Source of the DNA: Paragemmobacter amnigenus
Lineage (GTDB): Bacteria > Pseudomonadota > Alphaproteobacteria > Rhodobacterales > Rhodobacteraceae
Direction of reading: 5' to 3'
Assembly: GCF_009908265.2 (NCBI RefSeq)
Contig: NZ_JAAATX020000003.1
Location: 124,001-188,000, forward strand
DNA: 64,000 bases
Shown here piece by piece: positions 37,207 to 46,252 of this stretch (position 1 is the first letter of the stretch; the number at the start of each line of letters is the position of its first letter). Made by a program: the position numbers and the translations under genes. The notes under the pieces are model-generated. The model ran no database searches, was not told the origin of the DNA, and saw nothing but the letters and a program-made list of their open reading frames with translations.

Positions 37207-37962
37207 ATGAAACCCCTCGGACGGCTCCGCCTCGGCGTGAACATCGACCATGTCGCCACCGTACGAAACGCCCGTGGCTCCGCATGGCCCGACCCCCTCC
37301 GCGCCGCCCTGCTGGCCGAGGCTGCGGGCGCCGACGGCATCACCGCCCACCTGCGCGAAGACCGCCGCCACATCCGCGACGCCGATATCGAGGCGCTGGT
37401 CGCAGGCATCTCCATCCCGCTCAACTTCGAATGTGCCGCGACGGCGGAAATGCAGGCCATCGCGCTGCGCCACAAGCCCCACGCCGTCTGCCTCGTCCCC
37501 GAAAAGCGCGAGGAACGCACCACCGAAGGCGGGCTCGACGTGGCAGGCGACCTTTCCCGCCTGACAGACTACATCGCCCCCCTGCGCGAGGCGGGCGCCC
37601 GCGTCTCCATGTTCATCGGCCACGACCCCCGCCAGATCGAGGCCAGCGCAAGGATCGGCGCGGCGGTTGTGGAACTCCACACCGGTCACTATTCCGAACT
37701 TCTCGCCGAAGGCCGCGAAGCCGAGGCGGCAGAGGAACTCGAAGGACTGCGCCGCGGGGCGAAACTGGCCCATGCGCTGGGGCTGGAGGTCCATGCCGGC
37801 CATGGCCTGACCTATGACAACGTGGCCCCCATCGCCGCCTTCCCCGAGATCATGGAACTCAACATCGGCCATTTCCTGATCGGCGAGGCGATCTTCCGCG
37901 GACTCGACGACGCCATTTCCGAAATGCGCCGCCGCATGGACACCGCCCGCGCCGCGATCTGA
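37207..37962 (+). CDS. pdxJ: Pyridoxine 5'-phosphate synthase
   Basis: 251 residues. It condenses 1-deoxyxylulose 5-phosphate with 3-amino-2-oxopropyl phosphate. [17 protein letters not shown] at the N-terminus, [36 protein letters not shown] and [11 protein letters not shown] are signature segments. In many relatives acpS, lepB and rnc follow it directly; here they lie 19 kb away on the other strand and a tRNA gene follows instead. Confidence 0.95.
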   Translation: MKPLGRLRLGVNIDHVATVRNARGSAWPDPLRAALLAEAAGADGITAHLREDRRHIRDADIEALVAGISIPLNFECAATAEMQAIALRHKPHAVCLVPEKREERTTEGGLDVAGDLSRLTDYIAPLREAGARVSMFIGHDPRQIEASARIGAAVVELHTGHYSELLAEGREAEAAEELEGLRRGAKLAHALGLEVHAGHGLTYDNVAPIAAFPEIMELNIGHFLIGEAIFRGLDDAISEMRRRMDTARAAI

Positions 37963-38079
37963 CGGACGGGCAATCCCGCCCCCGACCACACCCAAGGCAC
38001 TGCCCGCAAAGCGGCAGTGCCGACGCTTCCCCGACGCGTAAGGAAGGTCTGGTGCACGTAATTTTGGGTATAGGATGGA

Positions 38080-38154
<75 letters not shown>

Positions 38155-38287
38155 GCCGGGTCGGTTGCGGGTGGCCCGCGCGACGTGGCGGGTGAATAGC
38201 CGCGTTCTCGGACGGGTGCAAGTGCAAACTCGCCCCTTTTTCCGGCACAATCTGGACCCTTTGTCCGGCATCGTATAGGAGGGGGCC

Positions 38288-38482
38288 ATGAACCCGAAAC
38301 CTCAGGAACCCAAGGCTGCCAAGGCTGCGAAACCGGCGTCGGTGACGACGCGGGACGAACGGCTGAAGGCCGCGCTCAAGGCCAATATGGCCCGGCGCAA
38401 GGCGCAGGCAAAGGCGCGGTCCACGGGACGGGCGGAACAGCATGACGGGGCGGACGACACCGCCCCCAACGAGAGCGAGTGA
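38288..38482 (+). CDS. Small basic conserved protein upstream of murA
   Basis: 64 residues, rich in Lys, Ala and Arg, with a probable helix ([19 protein letters not shown]) and an acidic C-terminus. A strong GGAGGGGG ribosome site precedes the ATG. Only 7 bp separate its stop from the murA start, so they form an operon. I know similar short proteins beside murA in Rhodobacterales but no function. Confidence 0.7.
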   Translation: MNPKPQEPKAAKAAKPASVTTRDERLKAALKANMARRKAQAKARSTGRAEQHDGADDTAPNESE

Positions 38483-38489
38483 GGCGGGC

Positions 38490-39761
38490 ATGGATTCGAT
38501 TCTGGTCAGGGGCAATGGCGCGTTGAACGGGGTAATCCCGATCGCGGGGGCCAAGAATGCCTGCCTCACGCTGATGCCCGCCACGCTGCTGACCGAGGAG
38601 CCGCTGACGCTGACCAACGCGCCGCGGCTGTCGGACATCCGCACCATGACGCAGCTTCTGCAGTCGCTGGGGGCCGAGGTGGCGACGCTTCAGGACGGGC
38701 TGGTGCTGGCCATGTCGTCGCATGACATCGACAACCACACGGCAGATTACGACATCGTCCGCAAGATGCGGGCGTCGATCCTTGTCCTTGGCCCGATGCT
38801 GGCGCGGGATGGTCACGCCGTCGTCTCGTTGCCCGGCGGCTGTGCCATCGGCGCGCGGCCGGTGGACCTTCATCTGAAGGCGCTGGAGGCGATGGGGGCG
38901 GAGCTGGACCTGCGCGAGGGCTATGTCCATGCCAAGGCACCGGGCGGGCGGCTGAAGGGGGCGGTCGTCGAATTTCCCTTTGTGTCTGTCGGGGCTACCG
39001 AAAACGCGCTGATGGCCGCGACGCTGGCCAAGGGCACGACCGTGCTGAAGAACGCCGCGCGCGAGCCGGAGATCGTTGATCTGGCCCGCTGCCTGCGCAA
39101 GATGGGGGCCGAGATCGAGGGTGAGGGGACATCCTCCATCACCGTGCAGGGGGTGGACCGGTTGCATGGCGCGACGCATCCCGTGGTGACGGACCGGATC
39201 GAGCTGGGCACCTATATGCTGGTTCCCGCGATCTGTGGCGGCGAGGTGGAATGTCTGGGCGGAACGCTGGATCTTGTCGGCGCCTTTGCCGAGAAGCTGG
39301 ACGAGGCCGGCATCAACGTCACCCAGACCGAACGCGGTCTGAAGGTCAGCCGCCGCAACGGGCGGGTAAAGGCCGTGAATGTCACGACCGAGCCCTTCCC
39401 CGGCTTTCCGACCGACCTTCAGGCGCAGATGATGGCGCTGCTCTGCACCGCCGAGGGCGTGTCGGTGCTGGAGGAAAAGATCTTTGAAAACAGGTTCATG
39501 CATGCGCCCGAGCTGATGCGGATGGGGGCCAGGATCGACGTGCATGGCGGCACCGCGACGGTGACGGGGGTGGACCGGCTGAAGGGCGCGCCGGTGATGG
39601 CGACGGACCTGCGGGCATCGGTCAGCCTGATCCTTGCCGGACTGGCGGCCGAGGGGGAGACGGTGGTCAACCGCGTCTACCATCTGGACCGCGGATATGA
39701 GCGGGTCGAGGAGAAGCTGTCGGCCTGCGGGGCGAAGATCGAACGGATCAAGGGCAACTGA
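38490..39761 (+). CDS. murA: UDP-N-acetylglucosamine 1-carboxyvinyltransferase
   Basis: 423 residues. First committed step of peptidoglycan synthesis: transfer of enolpyruvate to UDP-GlcNAc. The catalytic Cys118 is in [17 protein letters not shown], so the enzyme should be of the fosfomycin-sensitive Cys type. [19 protein letters not shown] at the N-terminus and [18 protein letters not shown] at the C-terminus are typical. The start is [10 protein letters not shown], preceded by GAGGCGGG. The TGA overlaps the next start by one base. Confidence 0.96.
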   Translation: MDSILVRGNGALNGVIPIAGAKNACLTLMPATLLTEEPLTLTNAPRLSDIRTMTQLLQSLGAEVATLQDGLVLAMSSHDIDNHTADYDIVRKMRASILVLGPMLARDGHAVVSLPGGCAIGARPVDLHLKALEAMGAELDLREGYVHAKAPGGRLKGAVVEFPFVSVGATENALMAATLAKGTTVLKNAAREPEIVDLARCLRKMGAEIEGEGTSSITVQGVDRLHGATHPVVTDRIELGTYMLVPAICGGEVECLGGTLDLVGAFAEKLDEAGINVTQTERGLKVSRRNGRVKAVNVTTEPFPGFPTDLQAQMMALLCTAEGVSVLEEKIFENRFMHAPELMRMGARIDVHGGTATVTGVDRLKGAPVMATDLRASVSLILAGLAAEGETVVNRVYHLDRGYERVEEKLSACGAKIERIKGN

Positions 39762-40237
39762 TGGCCGACGCGCGCTTTGAGGACGGGGAGGTCGGGCCGC
39801 TGAACCTTGTGGCGCGGGACGGGGATGATCTGGCGATCATTTCCGCGCTGGTGCAGGATGCCGTGCTGACCGGCGCGGACCTGAAATGGGAGCGCGGGAA
39901 GCGCAGATTTGCCTGTCTTGTCAACCGCTTCCGCTGGGAGGACCGCGAGGCCGCCGAGGCGGCGAAGCGGCCCTATGAACGGGTCCGCGCGCTTTTGGTG
40001 ATCGAGGATGCGGGGGCGGTGCGGTCGCAGGGGATCGACCGCGGCGACCCGGAAACGGTGCTGTCGATCCTGTCGCTGGGCTGGGAGGCGGGCGAGGACG
40101 GGACGGGGGCGGTGACACTCGTTCTGGCGGGCGATGGCGCGGTGCGGGTGGAGGTCGAGGCGCTGGAGGTCACGCTGCATGACGTCACCAAGCCCTATGT
40201 CGCGCCGAGCCGCCGGAAGCCCGAGCATCGGGATTAA
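39761..40237 (+). CDS. DUF2948 family protein
   Basis: 158 residues, soluble, start overlapping the murA stop (TGATG). LNLVARDGDDLAIISALVQD and FACLVNRFRWEDRE are the conserved family blocks. DUF2948 is an alphaproteobacterial family of unknown function usually found after murA or near hisD. Tight coupling to murA hints at a link with envelope growth (inference). Confidence 0.85.
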   Translation: MADARFEDGEVGPLNLVARDGDDLAIISALVQDAVLTGADLKWERGKRRFACLVNRFRWEDREAAEAAKRPYERVRALLVIEDAGAVRSQGIDRGDPETVLSILSLGWEAGEDGTGAVTLVLAGDGAVRVEVEALEVTLHDVTKPYVAPSRRKPEHRD

Positions 40238-40377
40238 GCAAGCCTTTGAACCGGCGGGATTTTGTCCGGATCAGCCGTACCGGCCATTGTGCCGCTGGCT
40301 GTACCGCAGATTGTGCATACAAATTCCGGCAGGGTAGCGGGCCGGTTCATGGTTAAGCGTGCGCCAGCGCACAGGGG

Positions 40378-40836
40378 TCAGACCGGTCGCCGGAAGGTAT
40401 AGGAGGTCGGGCGGTCATATCCCGCATGGGCCGTGGCGCCGGTTCGGGTAAAGCCGAGCGCGGTGAAGGTCGCGTGGTTGGCCGCCAGTTCGACGCGGGC
40501 CTGCAATTCCAGCGCGGGCAGGCCCAAGGCGCGGGCGCGGGTGGCGGCAATCCCGATCAGCGCGCGGGCGTGGCCCCTGCCCTGCTGCGACGGGTCCACC
40601 GCCAGTTTGCCGACATAGAGCGCATCGGCCTTGGGCGTCAGGAAGACGCAGGCGATGGCGGGGGCGCCGATCACCCAGACCTCGCCGCTGCGGGACTGGG
40701 CGGCGATGTCTTCGGCGGTCAGGCGGTGGAGCGAGGAGGGCGGGTCGATCACCCCCTCCATCGGCGCGAAGGCGCGGTGCAGCAAGGCAAGCACCGCGGG
40801 CCAGTCGTAGGGATCAGTCGCCCGATGTGGCTGCAT
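40378..40836 (-). CDS. GNAT-family N-acetyltransferase
   Basis: 152 residues. The acetyl-CoA loop is LAVDPSQQGRGHARALIGIA, followed by VELAANHATFTALGFTRTG, the usual GNAT motif A/B order. It acetylates an unknown amine. Its start lies 23 bp inside the end of the GFA-type gene, so it is read from the same message. A small palindrome GTGCGC-CA-GCGCAC lies just beyond its stop. Confidence 0.85.
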   Translation of the reverse strand: MQPHRATDPYDWPAVLALLHRAFAPMEGVIDPPSSLHRLTAEDIAAQSRSGEVWVIGAPAIACVFLTPKADALYVGKLAVDPSQQGRGHARALIGIAATRARALGLPALELQARVELAANHATFTALGFTRTGATAHAGYDRPTSYTFRRPV

Positions 40837-41218
40837 GGCGGGGGAGTCCGTCGTGGATGTCGGCCCAGTGCTGGGCTTCGGCGCAGTGGACATGGGCGGT
40901 GGGGCAGTAGGTTTCGGGATGGTCGAGCGTGCCGGCGTAGAGGTGGGTTTCGGCGGGAAAGCGGGTGGAGCGGTAGGCCATGGGCGTGCCGCAGGCGGGG
41001 CAGAAGAGGCGTTCGGTGCCGAGGGAGGAGGGGTAGGTGGCGGGGGTGCGGCCTGTCCAGCGCCACGTGCCGTCGCGCAGGCCGAAGAAGGAGGCGAAGG
41101 CGGAACCGGTGGTGCGGCGGCAACTGTCGCAGTGGCAGTGCATCTGCCAGAGCGGCGGGGCGTCGGCGCGGTAGGTGATGGCACCGCAGAGGCAGCGGCC
41201 GGTGATGGGCGGAGTCAT
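40814..41218 (-). CDS. GFA (CENP-V/Gfa) zinc protein
   Basis: 134 residues. Zinc ligands are in TGRCLCGAITYRAD, HCHCDSCRRTTGSAF and FCPACGTPMAY, the pattern of the glutathione-dependent formaldehyde-activating-like fold. Most members of the family are not proven formaldehyde enzymes. The alternative upstream frame is long but without similarity, so the Met at MTPPITGRCLCG was taken. It overlaps the GNAT gene downstream. Confidence 0.88.
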   Translation of the reverse strand: MTPPITGRCLCGAITYRADAPPLWQMHCHCDSCRRTTGSAFASFFGLRDGTWRWTGRTPATYPSSLGTERLFCPACGTPMAYRSTRFPAETHLYAGTLDHPETYCPTAHVHCAEAQHWADIHDGLPRHAATSGD

Positions 41219-41401
41219 GGGCGGAAGGGTAGCGCGGGGGGCGTGTGTCGGGAAGGGGGGGTGGCCCCCCACCCTCTCCCTCCCCACGAGGGGGAGGGAA
41301 GCGCGGGAGGGGCGAGGCGGGGCGCCGGGTGGGGGCGGGGGAGATCGGGTTGTGGCGCGCGACCATCGTCGCGCGCTCTTGCGGGCGGGTGGGGCCAGCT
41401 T

Positions 41402-41556
41402 TGCCCGTGCGCCCGCGCACGGGCCGCCCCCCACCGGGGCGGGCGCGGCCCGTGCCCCGGCCTTCGCCATATCGGATGGCCCCTTGCGGCCTCAAAGCCT
41501 CAGCCGCAATCGCCCCGACGAAACTGTCCACTGGACAGTTTCGCGTCGGTCCTCTG
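41402..41556 (+). repeat. Dispersed intergenic repeat, copy 2, with a 21-bp palindrome
   Basis: The 478-bp gap 41219-41696 between the divergent GFA and smc genes has no gene I can support. The left part (41250-41330) is simple G-rich sequence. From 41402 it matches the repeat at 4324-4512: first CCCGTGCGCCCGCGCACGGG, then the core 41480-41556. The palindrome AAACTGTCC-ACT-GGACAGTTT is at 41521-41541. Only the middle bases differ from copy 1 (ACC versus ACT). It is in the same orientation and again upstream of a plus-strand gene. Confidence 0.75.
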
Positions 41557-41696
41557 GTCGCGCCATGGGCTGCGGATCCGCAATATCTTGGGGATAAGCG
41601 CGCCAATCCGCCGAGATGCGGTGTGGGGGCGGTTGACGGGGCGGGGGATCGGTCGGACCATGCGGGATTGACGGAATCATCCGGGGATTGCCCGCC

Positions 41697-44600
41697 TTGC
41701 GCTTTACACGGTTGCGGCTGAACGGTTTCAAGAGCTTTGTCGACCCCACGGATCTGGTGATCCACGAGGGGCTGACGGGCGTGGTCGGCCCCAACGGCTG
41801 TGGCAAGTCGAACCTGCTGGAGGCGCTGCGCTGGGTGATGGGCGAGAACCGTCCCACCGCCATGCGCGGCGGCGGCATGGAGGATGTGATCTTCGCCGGG
41901 GCCGCCACGCGCCCCGCGCGGCATTTCGCCGAAGTGGCGCTGGTGCTGGACAATCAGGACCGGCTGGCGCCGTCGGGCTTCAACGATGCCGACCAGATCG
42001 AGATCGTCCGGCGGATCACCCGCGATGCGGGGTCGGCCTACAAGGCCAACAGCAAGGACGTGCGGGCGCGCGATGTGCAGATGCTGTTTGCGGATGCCTC
42101 GACCGGGTCGCACAGTCCGGCGCTGGTGCGGCAGGGGCAGATTTCGGAACTGATCAACGCCAAGCCCAAGGCGCGGCGGCGCGTGCTGGAGGAAGCGGCG
42201 GGGATTTCCGGCCTTTATGCGCGGCGGCACGAGGCGGAGCTGAAGCTGCAGGGGGCCGAACAGAACCTGACCCGCGTCGATGACGTGCTGGAGCAGTTGG
42301 CGCAGCAGTTGGCCACGCTGAACCGGCAGGCCAAGCAGGCGGCGCGCTATCGCGAGATCGGCGAGGAGTTGCGGCGGTCCGAGGGGATGCTGCTCTATCG
42401 CCGCTGGCGCGAGGCCGAGATGGCGCGGCTGGAGGCCGAGGGCGTGCTGCGCGCGCGGCTGGTGGCGGCCAGCCAGGCGGAAGCCGCGGCGCGGGCGGCG
42501 GGCAAGGCGCGCGAGGGGCGCGAGGATGGGCTGCCCTCGCGGCGCGAGGAGGAGGCGATTGCGTCGGCCATCCTGCAAAGGCTGGTGGTGCAGCGCGACG
42601 GGCTGGCCGAACAGGAGGCGCGGGCGCGGGCGATGATCGAGACGCTGCGCGGGCGGATCGAGCAGCTGGTGCGCGACATGGAGCGCGAGGCGGGGCTGAA
42701 CCGCGACGCGGGCGAGACGATTTCCCGGCTGGATTGGGAGATCGAGCAGTTGGCGCGTGCCCATGACGGGCATGAGGAGCGGCTGGCCGAGGCGGCAGAG
42801 GCCGCGCGCGAGGCGGGGGCCGTGCTGGGCGACCGCGAGGCGCTTTTGGCGCAGGCGACGGAGGATTCGGCGCGGCTGGCGGCGCGGCACCAGTCGGCGC
42901 AGCGGATGCTTTCCGATACGCGCGGGACGCTGGACAAGGCCGAGGCGCAGGCCTTGGCCGCGCGCGAGGCGGTGGAGGGCGCGGTCGAGGCGCTGGCTTT
43001 GGCGGCGGAGGCCTTCGAGGCGGCGGAAGAGGCGCAGGAGGTGGCGGTCGCGCAGGCCGAGGAAGCCGAGGCTCTGCTGGAGCAGGCGGAGGTGGCGCGG
43101 GCCGAGACGCAGGGGCGCGAGGCCGAGGCGCGGGCGGCGCGGTCTGCCGCCGAGGGCGAGGCCAATGCGCTGCGCGCCGAGGTGGCGGCGCTGGCGCGGC
43201 TGGTGGAGCGGGAGGCGTCGGCGGGGACGCAGCTCTTGGACCGGCTGGAGGTGGAGCCGGGGTATGAGAAGGCGCTGGGTGCCGCGCTGGCCGATGACCT
43301 GCGCGCGCCGGAGGTGGGGGCCGAGGGGCGGTCGGGCTGGGCCCTGCTGGCGGATTATGATGCGCCGCAGGGTTTGCCCGGCGGCGTGGCGCGGCTGTCG
43401 GCGCATGTGAAGGCGCCGGGGGTTCTGGCGCGGCGGTTGGGGCAGATCGGGCTGGTAGACCGCGCGCAGGGGGCGGCCTTGCAGGCGGCGCTGTTGCCCG
43501 GGCAGCGGCTGGTATCCCGCGAGGGCGATCTGTGGCGCTGGGACGGGTTCCGCGCGGGGGCGGAGGATGCGCCATCGGCCGCCGCGCTGCGGTTGCAGCA
43601 GTTGAACCGGCTGGTGCAGTTGAAGCGCGACCTGGAAGAGGTCGCGGCGCGGGCCGACGGGGCGCGGCAGGCGCATGAGGCCTTGCAGGCGCGGCTGGCG
43701 GATCTGGCGCGGGCGGACCAGTTGGCGCGCGATGCGCGGCGGGCGGCGGATCAGCGCGTGACCGAGGCGAACCGCGCGGCGGCGCGGGCCGAGGCGGACA
43801 AGTCCATCGCGGGCGGCAAGCTGGAGGCCGCGCGTCTTGCCGTGGCGCGGTTCGAGGACGAGGCGATGGGCGCGCGGGCGCGGCTGCGTGAGGCCGAGGC
43901 GGCGATGGGCGATCTGGGCGATCTGGAGGCCGCCCGCAATGCCGTGGAGGCGGCGAAGGTCGCGGTCGAGGCGGCGCGTCTGGCCATGCTGACCCGCCGG
44001 TCGGCGCATGACGAGTTGCGCCGCGAGGGCGAGGCGCGGGTCAGGCGGCGGCAGGAGGCGGTGAAGGAGCTGTCGGGCTGGCGTCACCGGCTGGAGACGG
44101 CGGAAAAGCGCATCGCCGAACTGGCGGAGCGGAAGGCCGAGACGGAGGAGGAACTGGCCGAGGCCAGCGCCGCGCCAGAAGAGATTGCCATCAAGCGCGA
44201 GGAATTGCTGGAGGCGATTTCCGCCGCCGAGGAACGGCGGCGCGTGGCGGCGGATGCGCTGGCCGAGGCGGAGGGCGCGCTGCGCGACGCGCAGATGGCC
44301 GAGCGTGAGGCCGAGCGGGCGGCGGGCGAGGCGCGCGAGGCGCGCGCAAGGGCCGAGGCGCGGATGGATGCCGCGCGCGAGACGGTCGCCTATGCCGCCG
44401 AGCGGATCATGGAGGAGACCGAGAGCACGCCGGATCAATTGCTGGATACGCTGAAGGCGGATCCGGAGAAGATGCCGGATGCCGAGGCGCTGGATGCCGA
44501 TGTGAACCGCCTGAAGCGGCAGCGCGAGGCGCTAGGTGCGGTGAACCTGCGGGCGGAAGAGGATGCCAAGGCGGTGTCGGAGGAATACGACACGCTGGTC

Positions 44601-45152
44601 AAGGAAAAGGTCGATCTGGAAGAGGCGATCAAGAAGCTGCGCGCCGGCATTGCGGGGCTGAACCGCGAGGGGCGCGAGCGGCTGCTGACGGCCTTCGAGC
44701 AGGTGAATGCGAATTTCTCGACCCTCTTCACCCATCTGTTCGGCGGGGGCGAGGCGCGGCTGGTGCTGGTGGAATCGGACGATCCGCTGGAAGCGGGGCT
44801 GGAGATCATGTGCCAGCCGCCGGGCAAGAAGCTGGCCACGCTGTCGCTGCTGTCCGGGGGGGAGCAGACGCTGACGGCGCTGGCGCTGATCTTCGGGGTC
44901 TTCCTGGCGAACCCCGCGCCGATCTGCGTGCTGGACGAGGTGGACGCGCCGCTGGACGATGCCAACGTGACGCGCTTCTGCGATCTGCTGGACGAGATGA
45001 CGCGGCGGACGGATACGCGGTTCCTGATCATCACGCACCATGCGGTGACGATGGCGCGGATGGACCGGCTGTTCGGCGTGACGATGCAGGAACAGGGGGT
45101 GAGCCAGCTTGTGTCGGTCGACCTGAAGAAGGCCGAGGCCTTGGTGGCGTGA
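41697..45152 (+). CDS. smc: Chromosome segregation protein SMC
   Basis: 1151 residues from TTG at RFTRLRLNGFKSFVDP (GGGGAT 8 nt upstream). A TTG three codons earlier is also in frame but sits against the ribosome site. The Walker A loop is VGPNGCGKSNLLEALRW. Two long coiled coils rich in Ala, Glu and Arg flank a hinge at about 500-640. The C-terminal head has LSLLSGGEQTLTALAL and the Walker B ICVLDEVDAPLDD. SMC dimers with ScpAB organise the chromosome. The coding strand here is markedly G-rich at third positions. Confidence 0.95.
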   Translation: MRFTRLRLNGFKSFVDPTDLVIHEGLTGVVGPNGCGKSNLLEALRWVMGENRPTAMRGGGMEDVIFAGAATRPARHFAEVALVLDNQDRLAPSGFNDADQIEIVRRITRDAGSAYKANSKDVRARDVQMLFADASTGSHSPALVRQGQISELINAKPKARRRVLEEAAGISGLYARRHEAELKLQGAEQNLTRVDDVLEQLAQQLATLNRQAKQAARYREIGEELRRSEGMLLYRRWREAEMARLEAEGVLRARLVAASQAEAAARAAGKAREGREDGLPSRREEEAIASAILQRLVVQRDGLAEQEARARAMIETLRGRIEQLVRDMEREAGLNRDAGETISRLDWEIEQLARAHDGHEERLAEAAEAAREAGAVLGDREALLAQATEDSARLAARHQSAQRMLSDTRGTLDKAEAQALAAREAVEGAVEALALAAEAFEAAEEAQEVAVAQAEEAEALLEQAEVARAETQGREAEARAARSAAEGEANALRAEVAALARLVEREASAGTQLLDRLEVEPGYEKALGAALADDLRAPEVGAEGRSGWALLADYDAPQGLPGGVARLSAHVKAPGVLARRLGQIGLVDRAQGAALQAALLPGQRLVSREGDLWRWDGFRAGAEDAPSAAALRLQQLNRLVQLKRDLEEVAARADGARQAHEALQARLADLARADQLARDARRAADQRVTEANRAAARAEADKSIAGGKLEAARLAVARFEDEAMGARARLREAEAAMGDLGDLEAARNAVEAAKVAVEAARLAMLTRRSAHDELRREGEARVRRRQEAVKELSGWRHRLETAEKRIAELAERKAETEEELAEASAAPEEIAIKREELLEAISAAEERRRVAADALAEAEGALRDAQMAEREAERAAGEAREARARAEARMDAARETVAYAAERIMEETESTPDQLLDTLKADPEKMPDAEALDADVNRLKRQREALGAVNLRAEEDAKAVSEEYDTLVKEKVDLEEAIKKLRAGIAGLNREGRERLLTAFEQVNANFSTLFTHLFGGGEARLVLVESDDPLEAGLEIMCQPPGKKLATLSLLSGGEQTLTALALIFGVFLANPAPICVLDEVDAPLDDANVTRFCDLLDEMTRRTDTRFLIITHHAVTMARMDRLFGVTMQEQGVSQLVSVDLKKAEALVA

Positions 45153-45505
45153 CGGTGGAAGAGGCATTGGTCGCCGCGGGCTTTGCGGGCGTGGAGCGCG
45201 AGGGGGCGGTGGTCTATGCCCGCGACGGGGCCGAGGCGCCGGAATTTACCGTGGAGGTCGCGGGGGGCTGGCGGTTCGCGCTGCGCTTTGCGGTGCGGGC
45301 GACCGAGGGGGAGCGGGCGGACTGGATGCGGGCCAATCCGGCGGGGCGGCTGGACATCGAGGCGGGCGAGACGCGGCTGGTGATGGTGCTGGCCGAAGGG
45401 GCCGATGTGGCGGCGGGGCTGGAGGTCTGGCGCGGGCTGGTGCGGGCGGCATCGCAGGCGGCGGTGGTCTGGCGGCGGCGGCAGAGGCCCGTGCACGGGA
45501 TGTGA
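45149..45505 (+). CDS. Conserved hypothetical protein after smc
   Basis: 118 residues from GTG overlapping the smc TGA (GTGA). The sequence is a single small soluble domain: an N-terminal helix (VEEALVAAGFAGVEREG), beta-rich centre (FTVEVAGGWRFALRFAVRAT) and a C-terminal helix ending in basic residues. I do not recognise a named family. Translational coupling suggests a role with or alongside SMC, which is inference only. Confidence 0.7.
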   Translation: MTVEEALVAAGFAGVEREGAVVYARDGAEAPEFTVEVAGGWRFALRFAVRATEGERADWMRANPAGRLDIEAGETRLVMVLAEGADVAAGLEVWRGLVRAASQAAVVWRRRQRPVHGM

Positions 45506-45587
45506 TCCCCAAGATTTTATTCATTCGCCGTTCGTAGGGTTCCGGTGCCGCAAGCCCTTGCGGTGACTGGAGGTGATCGAACTGGAC

Positions 45588-45671
45588 ATGAGGGACTATA
45601 GAAGATGGATGGTCATCATCGCGGCGGGAACGCTGCTGGTTTCCATCCTGCGCCTTTGGATCGGGCAGTAA
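45588..45671 (+). CDS. Small membrane peptide, tandem copy 1
   Basis: 27 residues starting MRDYRRWMVIIAAGTLLVSI and ending RLWIGQ: a basic N-terminus, one hydrophobic helix with Trp near both ends, and a short tail. GGAGGTGATC, a 10-base match to the 16S 3' end, ends 10 nt before the ATG. A GTG inside it, in frame, would add MIELD. The leader has hairpin CCGCAA-GCCC-TTGCGG at 45548-45563 and a possible -10 TAGGGT at 45535. Its own terminator follows 14 nt after the stop. The whole unit is duplicated 335 bp downstream. Size and layout resemble type I toxin peptides, but this is unproven. Confidence 0.65.
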   Translation: MRDYRRWMVIIAAGTLLVSILRLWIGQ

Positions 45672-45685
45672 CCCGTGAAAAAGGA

Positions 45686-45720
45686 AACCCGGCGCAGAGG
45701 CAACTGCGCCGGGTTCTTTT
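45686..45720 (+). terminator. Terminator of small-peptide unit 1
   Basis: Perfect 12-bp stem AACCCGGCGCAG / CTGCGCCGGGTT, loop AGGCAA, then CTTTT. Immediately after it lies CAGGAGGTGACCCTGAA, which is repeated after the second terminator. Confidence 0.85.
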
Positions 45721-45922
45721 CAGGAGGTGACCCTGAACATTCGGACTATAGATGCCGAGAGGATGCCCTTTGATCGCGGCCATGTAAAGCGGGCGCAGGC
45801 GGTTTGGTTAACCGCGCCTTGCAGCGCTGGGGCGGGTTTACCTTGACCGGTTCTTAACGCTTCGACGGCTAGCGTGGCCCTGCCGCAAACCGTTGCGGTG
45901 GATGGAGGTGATCGGACTGGAT

Positions 45923-46006
45923 TTGAGGAACTACAGGAAATGGATGGTCATCATCGCAGCGGGGACGCTGCTGGTTTCCATCCTTCGCCTTTGGATCGGG
46001 CAATAG
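45923..46006 (+). CDS. Small membrane peptide, tandem copy 2
   Basis: 27 residues from TTG, reading (M)RNYRKWMVIIAAGTLLVSI and ending RLWIGQ. It is identical to copy 1 except D3N and R6K, with several silent changes, so the peptide is under selection. GGAGGTGATC again precedes the start, and the in-frame GTG would give MIGLD first. The leader hairpin is CCGCAA-ACCG-TTGCGG at 45883-45898: the same stem with a different loop. A -35-like TTGACC at 45843 and TAGCGT at 45870 may form its promoter. It ends TAG and has its own terminator. Confidence 0.65.
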   Translation: MRNYRKWMVIIAAGTLLVSILRLWIGQ

Positions 46007-46021
46007 GCCCGTGAAAAAGTA

Positions 46022-46056
46022 AGCCCGGCGCAGCAGCAACTGCGCCGGGCTGTTTT
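46022..46056 (+). terminator. Terminator of small-peptide unit 2
   Basis: Perfect 12-bp stem AGCCCGGCGCAG / CTGCGCCGGGCT, loop CAGCAA, then GTTTT. Relative to unit 1 the stem has a compensated base-pair change (A-T to G-C at the second position), which supports the RNA structure. It is followed by TTCAGGA-GGTGA-TCCTGAA, a perfect inverted repeat. Confidence 0.85.
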
Positions 46057-46252
46057 CAGGAGGTGATCCTGAAAGAAGAACTACAGTGCCAATACCATGC
46101 CCTGTGTCTTCTGGGCTGTAAAGCCTACCTGAATACCATGGTTAACCAGACGGAGCCGGGGCGGAGCGGGGTAGGCTAGCCCGTGTCGGAAACGGAATTG
46201 CGGGCGGGGCGTTGGCTGGCGCAAGGTTGGCGGGCGGACAAGGGGTGATGCA

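Noticed and set aside
41250-41330. Repetitive G-rich stretch that might be a CRISPR or tandem array.
   Set aside because: No regular repeat-spacer spacing. It is low-complexity GC-rich intergenic DNA. No CRISPR array was seen anywhere in the window.
40749-44438. An uninterrupted 1,229-codon frame on the minus strand opposite smc, GFA and GNAT genes.
   Set aside because: Composition is Arg/Pro/Leu-rich low complexity and it is antisense to clearly real genes. It is a by-product of GC-rich codon use.
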